DNA from: JBDUDK01 sp040002995
Lineage (GTDB): Bacteria > Actinomycetota > Acidimicrobiia > Acidimicrobiales > Ilumatobacteraceae
Length of the DNA stretch: 64,000 nt
Assembly: GCA_040002995.1 (NCBI GenBank)
Contig: JBDUDK010000142.1
Span: 1 to 64,000 of the forward strand
Direction of reading: 5' to 3'
The position numbers and the translations under genes are program-made. The notes under the pieces were generated by a model that saw only the letters and a list, made by a program, of their open reading frames with translations, was not told the DNA's origin and ran no database searches. Positions 1 to 8,777 of the stretch are shown here, in pieces. How positions within the stretch are numbered: position 1 is the stretch's first letter; each line of letters opens with the position of its first letter.

Positions 1-595
<595 letters not shown>

Positions 596-652
596 GATGA
601 ACAACCGCTCGTGCTCGCTCTGGAGTTCTCGCCGCGTGCGAGAGCTATTGAT

Positions 653-770
<118 letters not shown>

Positions 771-776
771 TTTCGC

Positions 777-810
777 GGGGGGCCCCTTCGGGGGCCTCCT
801 TTCGTTTTTT
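777..810 (+). terminator. Rho-independent terminator of the rRNA operon
   Basis: A GGCCCC-TTCG-GGGGCC hairpin (781-796), extendable by G-C and G-T pairs from 777, has a very stable tetraloop. It is followed by a T-rich run with TTTTTT at 805-810. It sits just after the 5S gene and before the next promoter, so it ends the ribosomal transcript. Confidence 0.9.
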
Positions 811-814
811 GCCC

Positions 815-820
815 TACAGT
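815..820 (+). promoter_or_regulatory. -10 hexamer TACAGT, leaderless start of TPR gene
   Basis: TACAGT is followed by exactly 7 bases and ATG at 828, the TANNNT-N7-start arrangement of actinobacterial leaderless promoters. It supports ATG 828 over the in-frame GTG at 819, which lies inside the hexamer. Confidence 0.6.
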
Positions 821-827
821 GCGGCCC

Positions 828-1823
828 ATGCCTGGTCAGGACCGCCGCCCGCCGCGCCCGCGGCCGAAGGGAGCCTCGAAGCGGCCGGCTAGTCGCGTAG
901 CCAAGGGCGCTCGACCGCCGCGCCGGCCCGCGCGTCCCAAGGAGCCGCGTCCGATCGATAGGGCCCAGATCGATGCGGGCGACGTCGCTGAGCAACGGGC
1001 GGCCAAGGCCGGGTTCGGGCGCGTGGCGCGCCGGGGCGCATCGGTGGTGGTCACCGGCCGAAAGAGCAAGGCGGACCCCGACCGCGGGCCCCGGGCGGCC
1101 CAGACCCAGGAGCGCTGGGTCGACGAGGGGCCCGTCAGGGCGGCGGCGGCCACGGCGGTGGGCCGAGCGCGCTCAGGACCGGGGCGGCCCGCACGGCGCC
1201 CCTCGTCGGATCTGGTGGCCGAGTTGGCCTCGGCGGCGTCGCCTCGCCGCGCCGGGCGCCTGGCCATCCGGGTGGCCGAAGCGCGCACGGCGCTCTACGA
1301 CGAGCGGTTCGGAGACGCCGCCGCGGTGCTGGGGCCGATCGTGCGCGAGGCGCCGGGGTCGGCGACCGCCCGGGAGCTGTACGGACTGGCCCTCTACGGC
1401 GCCGGCCGGTACCGCAGCGCCGCCGAGCAACTCGAGGCTCATCGGGCTTTCACCGGTTCGGTCGAGGAGCTCCACGTCCTGGCCGATTGCTATCGGGCTC
1501 TCAAGCGGTGGGCGTTGGTGGAGGAGTTGTGGAACGAGCTGCGGGAGTCGTCGCCGTCGGCCGAGCTCGTCGCAGAGGGCCGCATCGTGATGGCCGGCTC
1601 GCTCGCGGATCGAGGGCGCCTGCGTGACGCCATCGCGCTGCTCGAGGCAGGGCCGCTGAACGCAAAGCGTTCGAGTGATCACCACCTGAGGCTCTGGTAC
1701 GCGCTGGCCGACCTCTATGAGCGCGCCGGCGATGTCCCACGCGCCCGGGCGTTGTTCACCAAGGTGATGCGCAGCGACTCCTCGTTCCCGTATGTGGCGG
1801 AGCGGCTCGCGGCGATGGTCTGA
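828..1823 (+). CDS. TPR-repeat protein with basic disordered N-terminus
   Basis: A 331-aa protein of unknown specific role. The first 130 or so residues are rich in Arg, Pro, Ala and Lys and look disordered and strongly basic. From about residue 145 to the end it is alpha-helical with tetratricopeptide-like repeats (alternating small and large hydrophobics, as in ELYGLALYGAGRYRSAAEQL and ALADLYERAGDVPRARALF). TPR domains mediate protein contacts. It stands alone between the rRNA operon and the SSB-like gene. The basic tail could bind nucleic acid or ribosomes; that is inference. Start chosen from the leaderless -10 element at 815-820. Confidence 0.75.
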   Translation: MPGQDRRPPRPRPKGASKRPASRVAKGARPPRRPARPKEPRPIDRAQIDAGDVAEQRAAKAGFGRVARRGASVVVTGRKSKADPDRGPRAAQTQERWVDEGPVRAAAATAVGRARSGPGRPARRPSSDLVAELASAASPRRAGRLAIRVAEARTALYDERFGDAAAVLGPIVREAPGSATARELYGLALYGAGRYRSAAEQLEAHRAFTGSVEELHVLADCYRALKRWALVEELWNELRESSPSAELVAEGRIVMAGSLADRGRLRDAIALLEAGPLNAKRSSDHHLRLWYALADLYERAGDVPRARALFTKVMRSDSSFPYVAERLAAMV

Positions 1824-1882
1824 AGATCTTTCGCGCACCGTCTTGCTACGGTCGCCCTGCTTCCCCGGTAGCGCCGCTGAGT

Positions 1883-1906
1883 CCATTTGGGCTGCCATTT
1901 GGGCTG
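1883..1906 (+). repeat. Tandem 12-bp duplication in SSB-like gene leader
   Basis: CCATTTGGGCTG occurs twice, head to tail and perfectly (1883-1894 and 1895-1906), directly before the ribosome binding site of the next gene. It may be a recent slippage duplication or an RNA or protein binding site. Confidence 0.9.
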
Positions 1907-1919
1907 AAGAGGAGAAGCC

Positions 1920-2249
1920 ATGAACATTGTCGTCATTCAAGGGGCGCTGTCGCGTCCGGCCGAAGAGCGTGAGCTCCCGTCGGGCGACCGCTTGGTCGCT
2001 CTCGAGGTCACGACCCGAACGCCCGAAGGGGTCGCGGCGACGGTGCCGGTGGTGTGGATTGGCGGCCCTGCATGCTCGTGGGAGCAGGGCGAGGAGGTCG
2101 TCGTGTTCGGCCACGTCCGGAGGCGGTGGTTCAAGTCGGCGGGGGCCACGCAAAGCCGCACCGAGGTACTGGCTTCGCAGGTGGTGCTGAGCCGCCAGAC
2201 GAAGCGGGTGGCGCAACTGCTCGCCCGCGCCGCCGCCAGCCTCGACTAG
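1920..2249 (+). CDS. Single-stranded DNA-binding protein family (OB fold), short
   Basis: A 109-aa protein matching the SSB OB-fold from its first residue (MNIVVIQG, then an L-x-V-x-T strand and a GE-VVVFG-V strand). It should bind single-stranded DNA. It is shorter than canonical SSB (150-180 aa) and lacks the acidic C-terminal tail ending in DIPF or similar that recruits partners, so it is probably a secondary SSB paralogue rather than the replicative one. A strong ribosome binding site AGGAGAAG at 1910-1917 sets the ATG. A likely -10 TACGGT lies at 1847-1852. Confidence 0.8.
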   Translation: MNIVVIQGALSRPAEERELPSGDRLVALEVTTRTPEGVAATVPVVWIGGPACSWEQGEEVVVFGHVRRRWFKSAGATQSRTEVLASQVVLSRQTKRVAQLLARAAASLD

Positions 2250-2336
2250 GGCTGTGTCGAGGGCGGGCAGAAGCCCGTTCCGGCCGACTCGCCTTGTACG
2301 CTCCTTCGCGCACCCTCGCGGCAAAGGAGCCCCGTA

Positions 2337-3389
2337 GTGGACATCGCTGCTCTGCTCGGCGACGACGCCGATTCGCTGCTCTCACACGTATCGAAGGGCA
2401 TCTCGCGCGATGAGCTCACCGTGCCCGGTCCCGACTTCCTCGATCGCGTCTTCACCACCACCGACCGGTCGCCCCAGGTGATGCGCAGCCTGGCGTCGCT
2501 GTACGGCCACGGCCGCCTCGGCGCCAGCGGTTACCTGTCGATCCTGCCCGTCGATCAGGGCATCGAACATTCCGCGGGCGCCTCGTTCGCGCCCAATCCC
2601 GCGTACTTCGATCCCGCCAACATCTGCCGGCTCGCGGTCGAAGGCGGCTGCAACGCGGTGGCGTCGACATTTGGCGTGCTCGGCATGGTGAGCCGCAAGT
2701 ACGCGCACAGGATCCCCTTCATCGTGAAGCTCAACCACAACGAGTTGCTCACCTACCCGAACCGCTTCGACCAGATCATGTTCGGTTCGGTCAAAGAGGC
2801 CTACGACATGGGCGCCGCGGGTGTGGGGGCCACGATCTACTTCGGGTCGGAGGAGAGCACCCGTCAGCTCCAGGAGGTGAGTGCCGCGTTCCAGGAAGCT
2901 CACGAGTACGGCATGTTCACCGTGCTGTGGTGCTACCTCCGCAACGCTGCGTTCAAGACAGCCACGGTCGACTACCACGGCGCGGCCGATCTCACCGGGC
3001 AGGCCAACCATCTCGGCGTCACGATCGAGGCAGACATCATCAAGCAGAAGCTTCCGGACACCAACGGCGGTTTCAACGCGTTCCCGGCTTACGGTAAGAC
3101 CAACAAGGCGGTCTACGACACCCTCACCACCGACCATCCGATCGATCTCACGCGCTGGCAAGTGGCGAACTGCTACATGGGCAAGATCGGGCTCATCAAC
3201 AGTGGGGGAGAGTCGAAGGGCGACGGCGACCTTGCGGCCGCCGTCCGCACCGCGGTCATCAACAAGCGCGCCGGTGGTCAGGGTCTGATCAGCGGGCGCA
3301 AGGCGTTCCAGCGGCCGATGGCCGAGGGCATCGAGCTGCTCAATGCGATCCAAGAGGTTTATCTGGACCCGTCCGTGACGATCGCGTAG
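2337..3389 (+). CDS. fbaB: Class I fructose-bisphosphate aldolase (DhnA/FbaB type)
   Basis: A 350-aa aldolase of the DhnA family that cleaves fructose-1,6-bisphosphate through a Lys Schiff base in glycolysis and gluconeogenesis. Family signatures are clear: ILPVDQGIEHSAG near residue 65, the AVEGGCNAVASTFG segment, IVKLNHNE, GAAGVGATIYFGS and the SGRKAFQRP phosphate-binding end. The GTG start is preceded by AAAGGAGC (2322-2329). It is monocistronic before korA, joining central carbon metabolism genes. No class II aldolase is present in this window. Confidence 0.92.
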   Translation: MDIAALLGDDADSLLSHVSKGISRDELTVPGPDFLDRVFTTTDRSPQVMRSLASLYGHGRLGASGYLSILPVDQGIEHSAGASFAPNPAYFDPANICRLAVEGGCNAVASTFGVLGMVSRKYAHRIPFIVKLNHNELLTYPNRFDQIMFGSVKEAYDMGAAGVGATIYFGSEESTRQLQEVSAAFQEAHEYGMFTVLWCYLRNAAFKTATVDYHGAADLTGQANHLGVTIEADIIKQKLPDTNGGFNAFPAYGKTNKAVYDTLTTDHPIDLTRWQVANCYMGKIGLINSGGESKGDGDLAAAVRTAVINKRAGGQGLISGRKAFQRPMAEGIELLNAIQEVYLDPSVTIA

Positions 3390-3462
3390 AGAACCTGGTT
3401 CGCGAACGTTCGACCAGTACCGTTCACCCCTGCCATCAGGGTCCTTGCAGTAGGAGAAGCAC

Positions 3463-5340
3463 ATGACCGACACCGCAGCTCGCCCGGAGGCTGAGCCAGA
3501 GCAGCTCGACCGAGTTGTCATCCGGTTCGCCGGCGATTCGGGCGACGGCATGCAGCTCACGGGCGACCGTTTCACGACGGCGAGCGCGCTCTTCGGCAAC
3601 GACTTGTCGACCATGCCCGATTTCCCGGCGGAGATCCGCGCTCCGGCCGGCACCCTCGCCGGGGTCTCCTCGTTTCAGGTGCACATATCCGATCACAGCA
3701 TCAACACGCCTGGCGATGCCCCGAGCGTGCTTGTGGCCATGAATCCGGCGGCCCTGCGTGCTGATCTCGGCCGCTTGGAGAAGTCCGGTCTCTTGATCGT
3801 CAACACCGACACCTTCGAAGAGCGCGACCTCACCAAGGCGGGCTACTCGGCGAACCCCCTCACCGACGGTTCCCTCGCCGGGTACCGCGTGCTCGAGGTG
3901 CCGATGACGAACCTCACGAAAGAGGCCACCGCCTCGCTCGGTGTCAAGCCGCGCGATGCCGAACGATCGAAGAACTTCTTCGCTCTCGGATTGATCTCGT
4001 GGATGTACTCACGGCCCACCGAGGTCACTGTGGCGTGGATCGCCGAGCGCTTCGCGAAGGTTCCACTCGTACGCGACGCGAACCGCGCCGCGTTCATCGC
4101 CGGGTACAACTACGGCGAGACCACAGAGTTGATCGACCACCGCTATCAGGTCGCCCCGGCCCCGCTTACGCCGGGGGAGTACACCAACATCACCGGGAAC
4201 ACCGCGCTGGCGTGGGGCGTTGTGGCCGCCGGTCAGCTCGCCCATCTCCCCGTCTTTCTTGGCTCCTACCCGATCACGCCGGCTTCCGACATCCTGCACG
4301 AGCTGTCGAAGCACAAGCACTTCGGTATCCGCACGTTCCAAGCCGAAGACGAGATCGCGGCGGCCGGCTCCGCGCTCGGTGCCGCGTTCGCCGGCCACCT
4401 CGGGGTCACCACCACGAGCGGACCCGGTGTGGCCCTCAAGAGCGAAACGATCAGCCTCGCGGTGAGCCTCGAGCTCCCGCTTCTCGTCATCGACATTCAG
4501 CGCGGTGGGCCCTCCACCGGGCTGCCCACGAAGACCGAAGCTGCCGATCTGCTTCTGGCGGTGCAAGGCCGCCATTCCGAAGCGCCGCTCCCGGTGGTGG
4601 CCGCGTACGCCCCCGGCCAGTGCTTCTACGCCGCGATCGAAGCCGCGCGCATCGCGATCAAATACCGCACGCCCGTCATCTTGCTGAGCGACGGCTACCT
4701 CGCGAACGGCGCCGAGCCCTGGGCGATTCCAGATGTCGACAAACTCCCCGATATCTCCGTGGCGTTCGCCGATCGTCCGAACCACGTCGAGCCCGACGGC
4801 ACCGAGACGTTCTGGCCGTACCTGCGCGACCCCGAAACTCTCGCCCGGCCGTGGGCGATTCCGGGCACGCCGGGGCTGCAGCACCGCGTCGGCGGCCTCG
4901 AGAAGGAAGACGGCACCGGCAACATCTCCTACACCCCCGAAAACCACGAGACGATGGTCAGGCTCCGGGCGGCCAAGGTGGCCGGCATCGCGAACGACAT
5001 CCCCGAGGCCGAGGTCGTGGGCGACCAAGACGCCACGGTCCTCGTACTCGGTTGGGGCTCCACGTGGGGTGCCATCACTGATGCCGCCGAGCGGGTCCGC
5101 CGCCAGGGTCACAAGGTGGCCCATGTGCACCTCATGCATCTGAATCCGTTCCCCCGCAACCTCGGCGATGTGCTCCGGCGCTATCCGCGCGTGCTGGTGC
5201 CCGAGCTCAACCTCGGTCAGCTGTGCTCGCTCGTGCGGGCGGCCTTCCTGGTCGACGCCAAGGCCGTCACGAAAGTGCAAGGCCTACCTTTCACCGCCGC
5301 CGAGATCGAAGCGGCGATTCTCGAGGAGATCGCGCGATGA
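3463..5340 (+). CDS. korA: 2-oxoacid:ferredoxin oxidoreductase, fused gamma-alpha subunit
   Basis: A 625-aa fusion of the gamma domain (about residues 18-210, beginning VIRFAGDSGDGMQLTG) and the alpha (pyrimidine-binding) domain (about 225-625, with GSYPITPASDILHEL and TSGPGVALKSETISLA). With KorB it converts 2-oxoglutarate (or a similar 2-oxoacid) and CoA to the acyl-CoA, reducing ferredoxin. This fused form is typical of actinobacterial KorAB. ATG is preceded by TAGGAGAAG. The stop overlaps korB by 4 bases (ATGA), indicating translational coupling. Substrate assignment rests on family resemblance. Confidence 0.92.
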   Translation: MTDTAARPEAEPEQLDRVVIRFAGDSGDGMQLTGDRFTTASALFGNDLSTMPDFPAEIRAPAGTLAGVSSFQVHISDHSINTPGDAPSVLVAMNPAALRADLGRLEKSGLLIVNTDTFEERDLTKAGYSANPLTDGSLAGYRVLEVPMTNLTKEATASLGVKPRDAERSKNFFALGLISWMYSRPTEVTVAWIAERFAKVPLVRDANRAAFIAGYNYGETTELIDHRYQVAPAPLTPGEYTNITGNTALAWGVVAAGQLAHLPVFLGSYPITPASDILHELSKHKHFGIRTFQAEDEIAAAGSALGAAFAGHLGVTTTSGPGVALKSETISLAVSLELPLLVIDIQRGGPSTGLPTKTEAADLLLAVQGRHSEAPLPVVAAYAPGQCFYAAIEAARIAIKYRTPVILLSDGYLANGAEPWAIPDVDKLPDISVAFADRPNHVEPDGTETFWPYLRDPETLARPWAIPGTPGLQHRVGGLEKEDGTGNISYTPENHETMVRLRAAKVAGIANDIPEAEVVGDQDATVLVLGWGSTWGAITDAAERVRRQGHKVAHVHLMHLNPFPRNLGDVLRRYPRVLVPELNLGQLCSLVRAAFLVDAKAVTKVQGLPFTAAEIEAAILEEIAR

Positions 5341-6359
5341 GCGACATCACCGTCCCCGTCACAACGAAGAAGGACTGGACCAGCGACCAAGAGGTGCGCT
5401 GGTGCCCGGGCTGCGGCGACTACGGCATCTTGCTGGCTGTCCAACAGCTCATGCCCGACCTCGGCGTGCGTCCCGAGAACGTGGTTTTCATCTCTGGCAT
5501 CGGGTGCTCGAGCCGCTTCCCCTACTACATGAACACCTACGGCGTGCACAGCATCCATGGCCGGGCACCCGCGATCGCGACGGGTGTGGCGGTCGCCCGG
5601 CCCGATCTCGACGTCTGGGTCATCACGGGAGACGGCGACGGTCTGTCGATCGGCGGCAACCACCTCATCCACGCGATGCGCCGCAACGTCAACCTCACCG
5701 TGCTGTTGTTCAACAACCAGATCTACGGCCTCACCAAGGGCCAGTACTCGCCCACGAGTGAGCTGGGCAAGGTCACCAAGTCCACGCCGTACGGCTCACT
5801 CGACCATCCGTTCAACCCACTCTCGGTTGCACTCGGCGCCGAGGCGAGCTTCGTGGCCCGCACCCACGACCTCGACCGAAAGCACATGATCGAGGTCTTC
5901 CGCGCCGCACACGATCACCGTGGCGCGGCGTTCGTCGAGATCCTGCAGAACTGCAACGTCTTCAACGACGGCGCGTTCGACGACATCACCGGCAAGGAAA
6001 AGCGAAGCGAGATGCTGATCCCGCTCGTGCATGGCCAGCCGATTCGTTTCGGCGACGATGGTCATCGCGGAGTCGTCATGGGCCGCGACGGCCAACTCCG
6101 TTTCGTCGAAGTCGCCGATGTCGGCGAGGACGCCATCCTCGTCCACGACGCCCATCGCGAAGACCCGAGCCTGGCGTTCGCGCTGTCGCGTATGTCGGCA
6201 ACCATGCATGAACCGACCGCCATCGGGGTGTTTCGCGCCGTCGATCGTGTCGAGTACGCCGGCGCCGTACAGCGCCAGCTCGTCGATGCGAGCGAGCGCA
6301 GGGGGCCCGGTGATCTCGCTGGCCTGCTGCGTTCAGGGGGCACGTGGAACGTCGGCTGA
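5337..6359 (+). CDS. korB: 2-oxoacid:ferredoxin oxidoreductase beta subunit
   Basis: A 340-aa thiamine-diphosphate subunit carrying the [4Fe-4S] cluster. Cys23 and Cys26 (WCPGCGD), Cys57 (GIGCSSR) and a Cys near 205 (QNCNVFND) are the likely ligands. The ThDP motif GDGD is at 98-101, with NNQIYGLTKGQ following. It is coupled to korA by an ATGA overlap. Start taken at the overlap ATG; the open frame extends upstream only as antisense-like sequence inside korA. Partner ferredoxins in the window include the one at 58141-58389, but a functional link is unproven. Confidence 0.93.
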   Translation: MSDITVPVTTKKDWTSDQEVRWCPGCGDYGILLAVQQLMPDLGVRPENVVFISGIGCSSRFPYYMNTYGVHSIHGRAPAIATGVAVARPDLDVWVITGDGDGLSIGGNHLIHAMRRNVNLTVLLFNNQIYGLTKGQYSPTSELGKVTKSTPYGSLDHPFNPLSVALGAEASFVARTHDLDRKHMIEVFRAAHDHRGAAFVEILQNCNVFNDGAFDDITGKEKRSEMLIPLVHGQPIRFGDDGHRGVVMGRDGQLRFVEVADVGEDAILVHDAHREDPSLAFALSRMSATMHEPTAIGVFRAVDRVEYAGAVQRQLVDASERRGPGDLAGLLRSGGTWNVG

Positions 6360-6384
6360 GCGCCGCTCGTTGAAAGACCTGCGT

Positions 6385-6390
6385 TAGCGT
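6385..6390 (+). promoter_or_regulatory. -10 hexamer TAGCGT, leaderless start of glycosyltransferase
   Basis: TAGCGT plus 7 bases and ATG at 6398. No conventionally spaced -35 is evident. Confidence 0.55.
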
Positions 6391-6397
6391 CCCGACC

Positions 6398-7573
6398 ATG
6401 GTGGCGCCGGTGACGGTCTACGTCGACGTCACCAGCACGATTCAGACCGAGTCGATGACGGGCATCCAGCGCGTCACGACCGAAGTTCTCCGCCGGCTTA
6501 TCAACACGCCCCTCGCCGACGTACTCGGCCTACAGGTCGTGCCGCTCGCGTGGACGCATTGGCTGCGGCGCTGGCGGCAGGTACCGATGTGGGAGTTCGC
6601 TCGAGGACCCGGCCAAGCGTTGACCCGGCGACGGCTGTGGTGGAACCGCGCCCGTAAGCTGGTGGCGCGCCGTCGACCGATCGAACCCGGGGCGGTGTTC
6701 TTCGACATCGATGCAGCGTGGCAGAGCCCTCTACGGCGAGCCGAGCTGTTACCGGCACTGCGCGCCGACGGCGTCCATATCGCGAACCTCCACTACGACC
6801 TGACACCGGTGTTGTTCCCCGAGTTCTTCGCGAGCACTCTGCTCGCGGTGTTCGAGGATTTCGTGCGCGCCCACGAGATGTACGCCGAGCGGATCTTGTG
6901 CATCTCGTCCACCGTGGAGGGAGCGTTGATCGAGCACGCAGGCCGACCGCTGCCGACCACCGTCGTCACGCTCGGCGTCGATCACCTGCGGCCCGAACGC
7001 GAGGAGCCGGCAGATGGCGCGCGGGTACGGCGGACGCTCGTGCACGTGGGTACGGTCGAGCCGAGGAAGGACGTCGACACGATCATCGACGCGTTCGAAA
7101 CGCTGGTCGACGACTTCGACGATGTCGACCTGTTGCTCATCGGACGTCAAGGATGGAAAGCGGAGCGCACCGCCTCCCGGATCCGCGGGCATGCGCTCTA
7201 CGGGAAACGGCTGCGCTGGGTCGACGCCGCCACCGACGAACGCCTCGCGCAGGCCTACGCCGCGGCGTTCTGCGTGCTCGTCGCCTCGCGCTACGAGGGC
7301 TACGGCCTGCCGGTGGCCGAGGCGCTGGCGCGCGGCTGCGTGGTGATTTCCACCGAGGGCGGCGCGCTCGGCGAGGTCGCGCCGGGCCTAGTCGACCACG
7401 TGCCCGTCGGCGACGGGGCGGCCATGGCCCACTCTGTGCGGGCCTATCTCACCGATGGAGAGCGCTGGACAGCGCGCCGAGAAGCCGTTCGTCGGTGGGT
7501 GGCGCCGAGCTGGGACCACTGCGCGCGCCAAGTCGGCGATGCACTCGTCGAAGCCGGTCGCTCACGAAAGTGA
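6398..7573 (+). CDS. Glycosyltransferase, GT4 (GT-B) family
   Basis: A 391-aa GT-B glycosyltransferase that should transfer a sugar from a nucleotide-sugar donor to an unknown acceptor. The C-terminal donor-binding half shows HVGTVEPRKD (216-225) and the E-x7-E motif in SRYEGYGLPVAEAL (Glu300 and Glu308). The N-terminal half (TGIQRVTTEVLRRL) resembles GT4 proteins of polysaccharide clusters. It is a lone gene here, not in a polysaccharide cluster. Its 3' end overlaps the convergent DUF1015 gene by 12 bp. Confidence 0.85.
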   Translation: MVAPVTVYVDVTSTIQTESMTGIQRVTTEVLRRLINTPLADVLGLQVVPLAWTHWLRRWRQVPMWEFARGPGQALTRRRLWWNRARKLVARRRPIEPGAVFFDIDAAWQSPLRRAELLPALRADGVHIANLHYDLTPVLFPEFFASTLLAVFEDFVRAHEMYAERILCISSTVEGALIEHAGRPLPTTVVTLGVDHLRPEREEPADGARVRRTLVHVGTVEPRKDVDTIIDAFETLVDDFDDVDLLLIGRQGWKAERTASRIRGHALYGKRLRWVDAATDERLAQAYAAAFCVLVASRYEGYGLPVAEALARGCVVISTEGGALGEVAPGLVDHVPVGDGAAMAHSVRAYLTDGERWTARREAVRRWVAPSWDHCARQVGDALVEAGRSRK

Positions 7574-8758
7574 CCGCAGTACCAACCCGGTCTTGGGTTT
7601 CGGCGCAAAGAACGTCGACTTCGGGGGCATGAGCTCGCGGCGGTGCGCGAAAGCCTCGATCGTCGCCACGGGTACCGGGCGCAGCAGGACGCCGGCCGGT
7701 GCCTGCCCGGACGTGACCGCATTGACGATGGCCCTTACACCGTGCTGAAAGACCAAGTCGTGGGGGATGCCCGCCAGCGCGGCATCGAGCCGGCTCGTAT
7801 CGAGGTCGGCGACGCCCGCGAACGCGCCGGCACGCGGTGTAAGGAATGTTTCGGTGCCGTCGGGATGGACAAGGCAGAGCGCGCCGCGCTCGACCATGCG
7901 CGCCACGATCGACGCGTCTGGCCCGCCGGCGGGCGAAAGCTCGAAGTGCGAAGCGAGCACCTTGGCGACGTCGGTACCCGGTGGAAGGCCACCGATGAGC
8001 CGGTGGATGGCCTCCACGTTCAACTGTCCCGGCGCCAGTTCGACGACGAACGCGAGGGTCAGGTCGTACGGTCCCGGCCGCTTTCCATTCCCGGCTCGGC
8101 GTTCCTCGCGGTACGTGCGGCAGGTGTCGTAGCGATGGTGGCCATCGGCGATCACCACCGGCGCCGATCCGACGAGCGCGGCGATCGCGTTCATCGAGCC
8201 GGGCGCCGATATCCGCCAGAGTTGGTGTCGCACCGACGCCTCGTCGACCACGTCGACGAGCGGCTCCGCGTTTGTATCCACCTCGACCAGGGCGGCCAGG
8301 CCCTTGGCCAGGGAAAGACCCCACACCGCCGACGTGTTCGCGTCGGTGGCGCGGAGCAGCTGGAGCCGGTCACTTTTCGCCTTCGGCGTGGTGCGCTCGT
8401 GGGGTAGTACATCTCCGTCGCCGGGGCGCATCAACTCGAGGGCGCCGATCACTCCTGTGGTCGCGTGCACCGTCCCGGCCTCGTCGGTGAACGTCATGCG
8501 GTACACCGAGAACGTCGGTGTCAGGTCGGTGACCAATGTGGCGTCGGCTCGCCACGCGTCGAGGTAGTCGCGAGCCTGGTCGTAGCGCTCGTCGACGGGA
8601 ACGTCGATCCTCACGATGTTGTGCGGGGAGCGGGCGGCGAGAGCGGCACGATCGGCCGCAGTGAGCACGTCGTACGGAGGCGCGATGACGGCCAGATGGT
8701 CGGTGTCGGGCGCATAGCGGATCGCGGGGAACGGTTCGAAGCGAGGCACGCCGCGCAT
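7562..8758 (-). CDS. DUF1015 family protein
   Basis: A 398-aa member of DUF1015, a conserved family of unknown biochemical function. Recognisable blocks are PPYDV (27-31), PHERT (119-123) and DGHHRYDT (205-212). The His/Asp/Arg block suggests a catalytic or phosphate site, but no reaction can be named. The ATG at 8758 is preceded, 7 bases upstream, by CAGTCT. It is divergent from the HAD phosphatase with only 19 bp between start codons and convergent with the glycosyltransferase. Confidence 0.85.
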   Translation of the reverse strand: MRGVPRFEPFPAIRYAPDTDHLAVIAPPYDVLTAADRAALAARSPHNIVRIDVPVDERYDQARDYLDAWRADATLVTDLTPTFSVYRMTFTDEAGTVHATTGVIGALELMRPGDGDVLPHERTTPKAKSDRLQLLRATDANTSAVWGLSLAKGLAALVEVDTNAEPLVDVVDEASVRHQLWRISAPGSMNAIAALVGSAPVVIADGHHRYDTCRTYREERRAGNGKRPGPYDLTLAFVVELAPGQLNVEAIHRLIGGLPPGTDVAKVLASHFELSPAGGPDASIVARMVERGALCLVHPDGTETFLTPRAGAFAGVADLDTSRLDAALAGIPHDLVFQHGVRAIVNAVTSGQAPAGVLLRPVPVATIEAFAHRRELMPPKSTFFAPKPKTGLVLRSLS

Positions 8759-8764
8759 GCGTAG

Positions 8765-8771
8765 CAGACTG
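8765..8771. promoter_or_regulatory. Overlapping divergent -10 hexamers (DUF1015 / HAD genes)
   Basis: CAGACT (8765-8770, plus) stands 7 bases before ATG 8778, and CAGTCT (8766-8771, minus) stands 7 bases before ATG 8758. Each matches the A2 and T6 positions of TANNNT. The two hexamers share five base pairs. Confidence 0.4.
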
Positions 8772-8777
8772 CGCCCG

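Noticed and set aside
819..827. GTG 819 as start of the TPR gene
   Set aside because: It falls inside the -10 hexamer; ATG 828 fits the N7 spacing.
3404..3413. CGAACGTTCG palindrome before korA as a LexA box
   Set aside because: Actinobacterial LexA sites need about four bases between the half sites (TCGAAC-N4-GTTCGA); here the halves abut, and korAB is not a repair operon.
6370..6390. TTGAAA as -35 for the glycosyltransferase promoter
   Set aside because: It is only 9 bp from TAGCGT; a functional pair needs about 17 bp.
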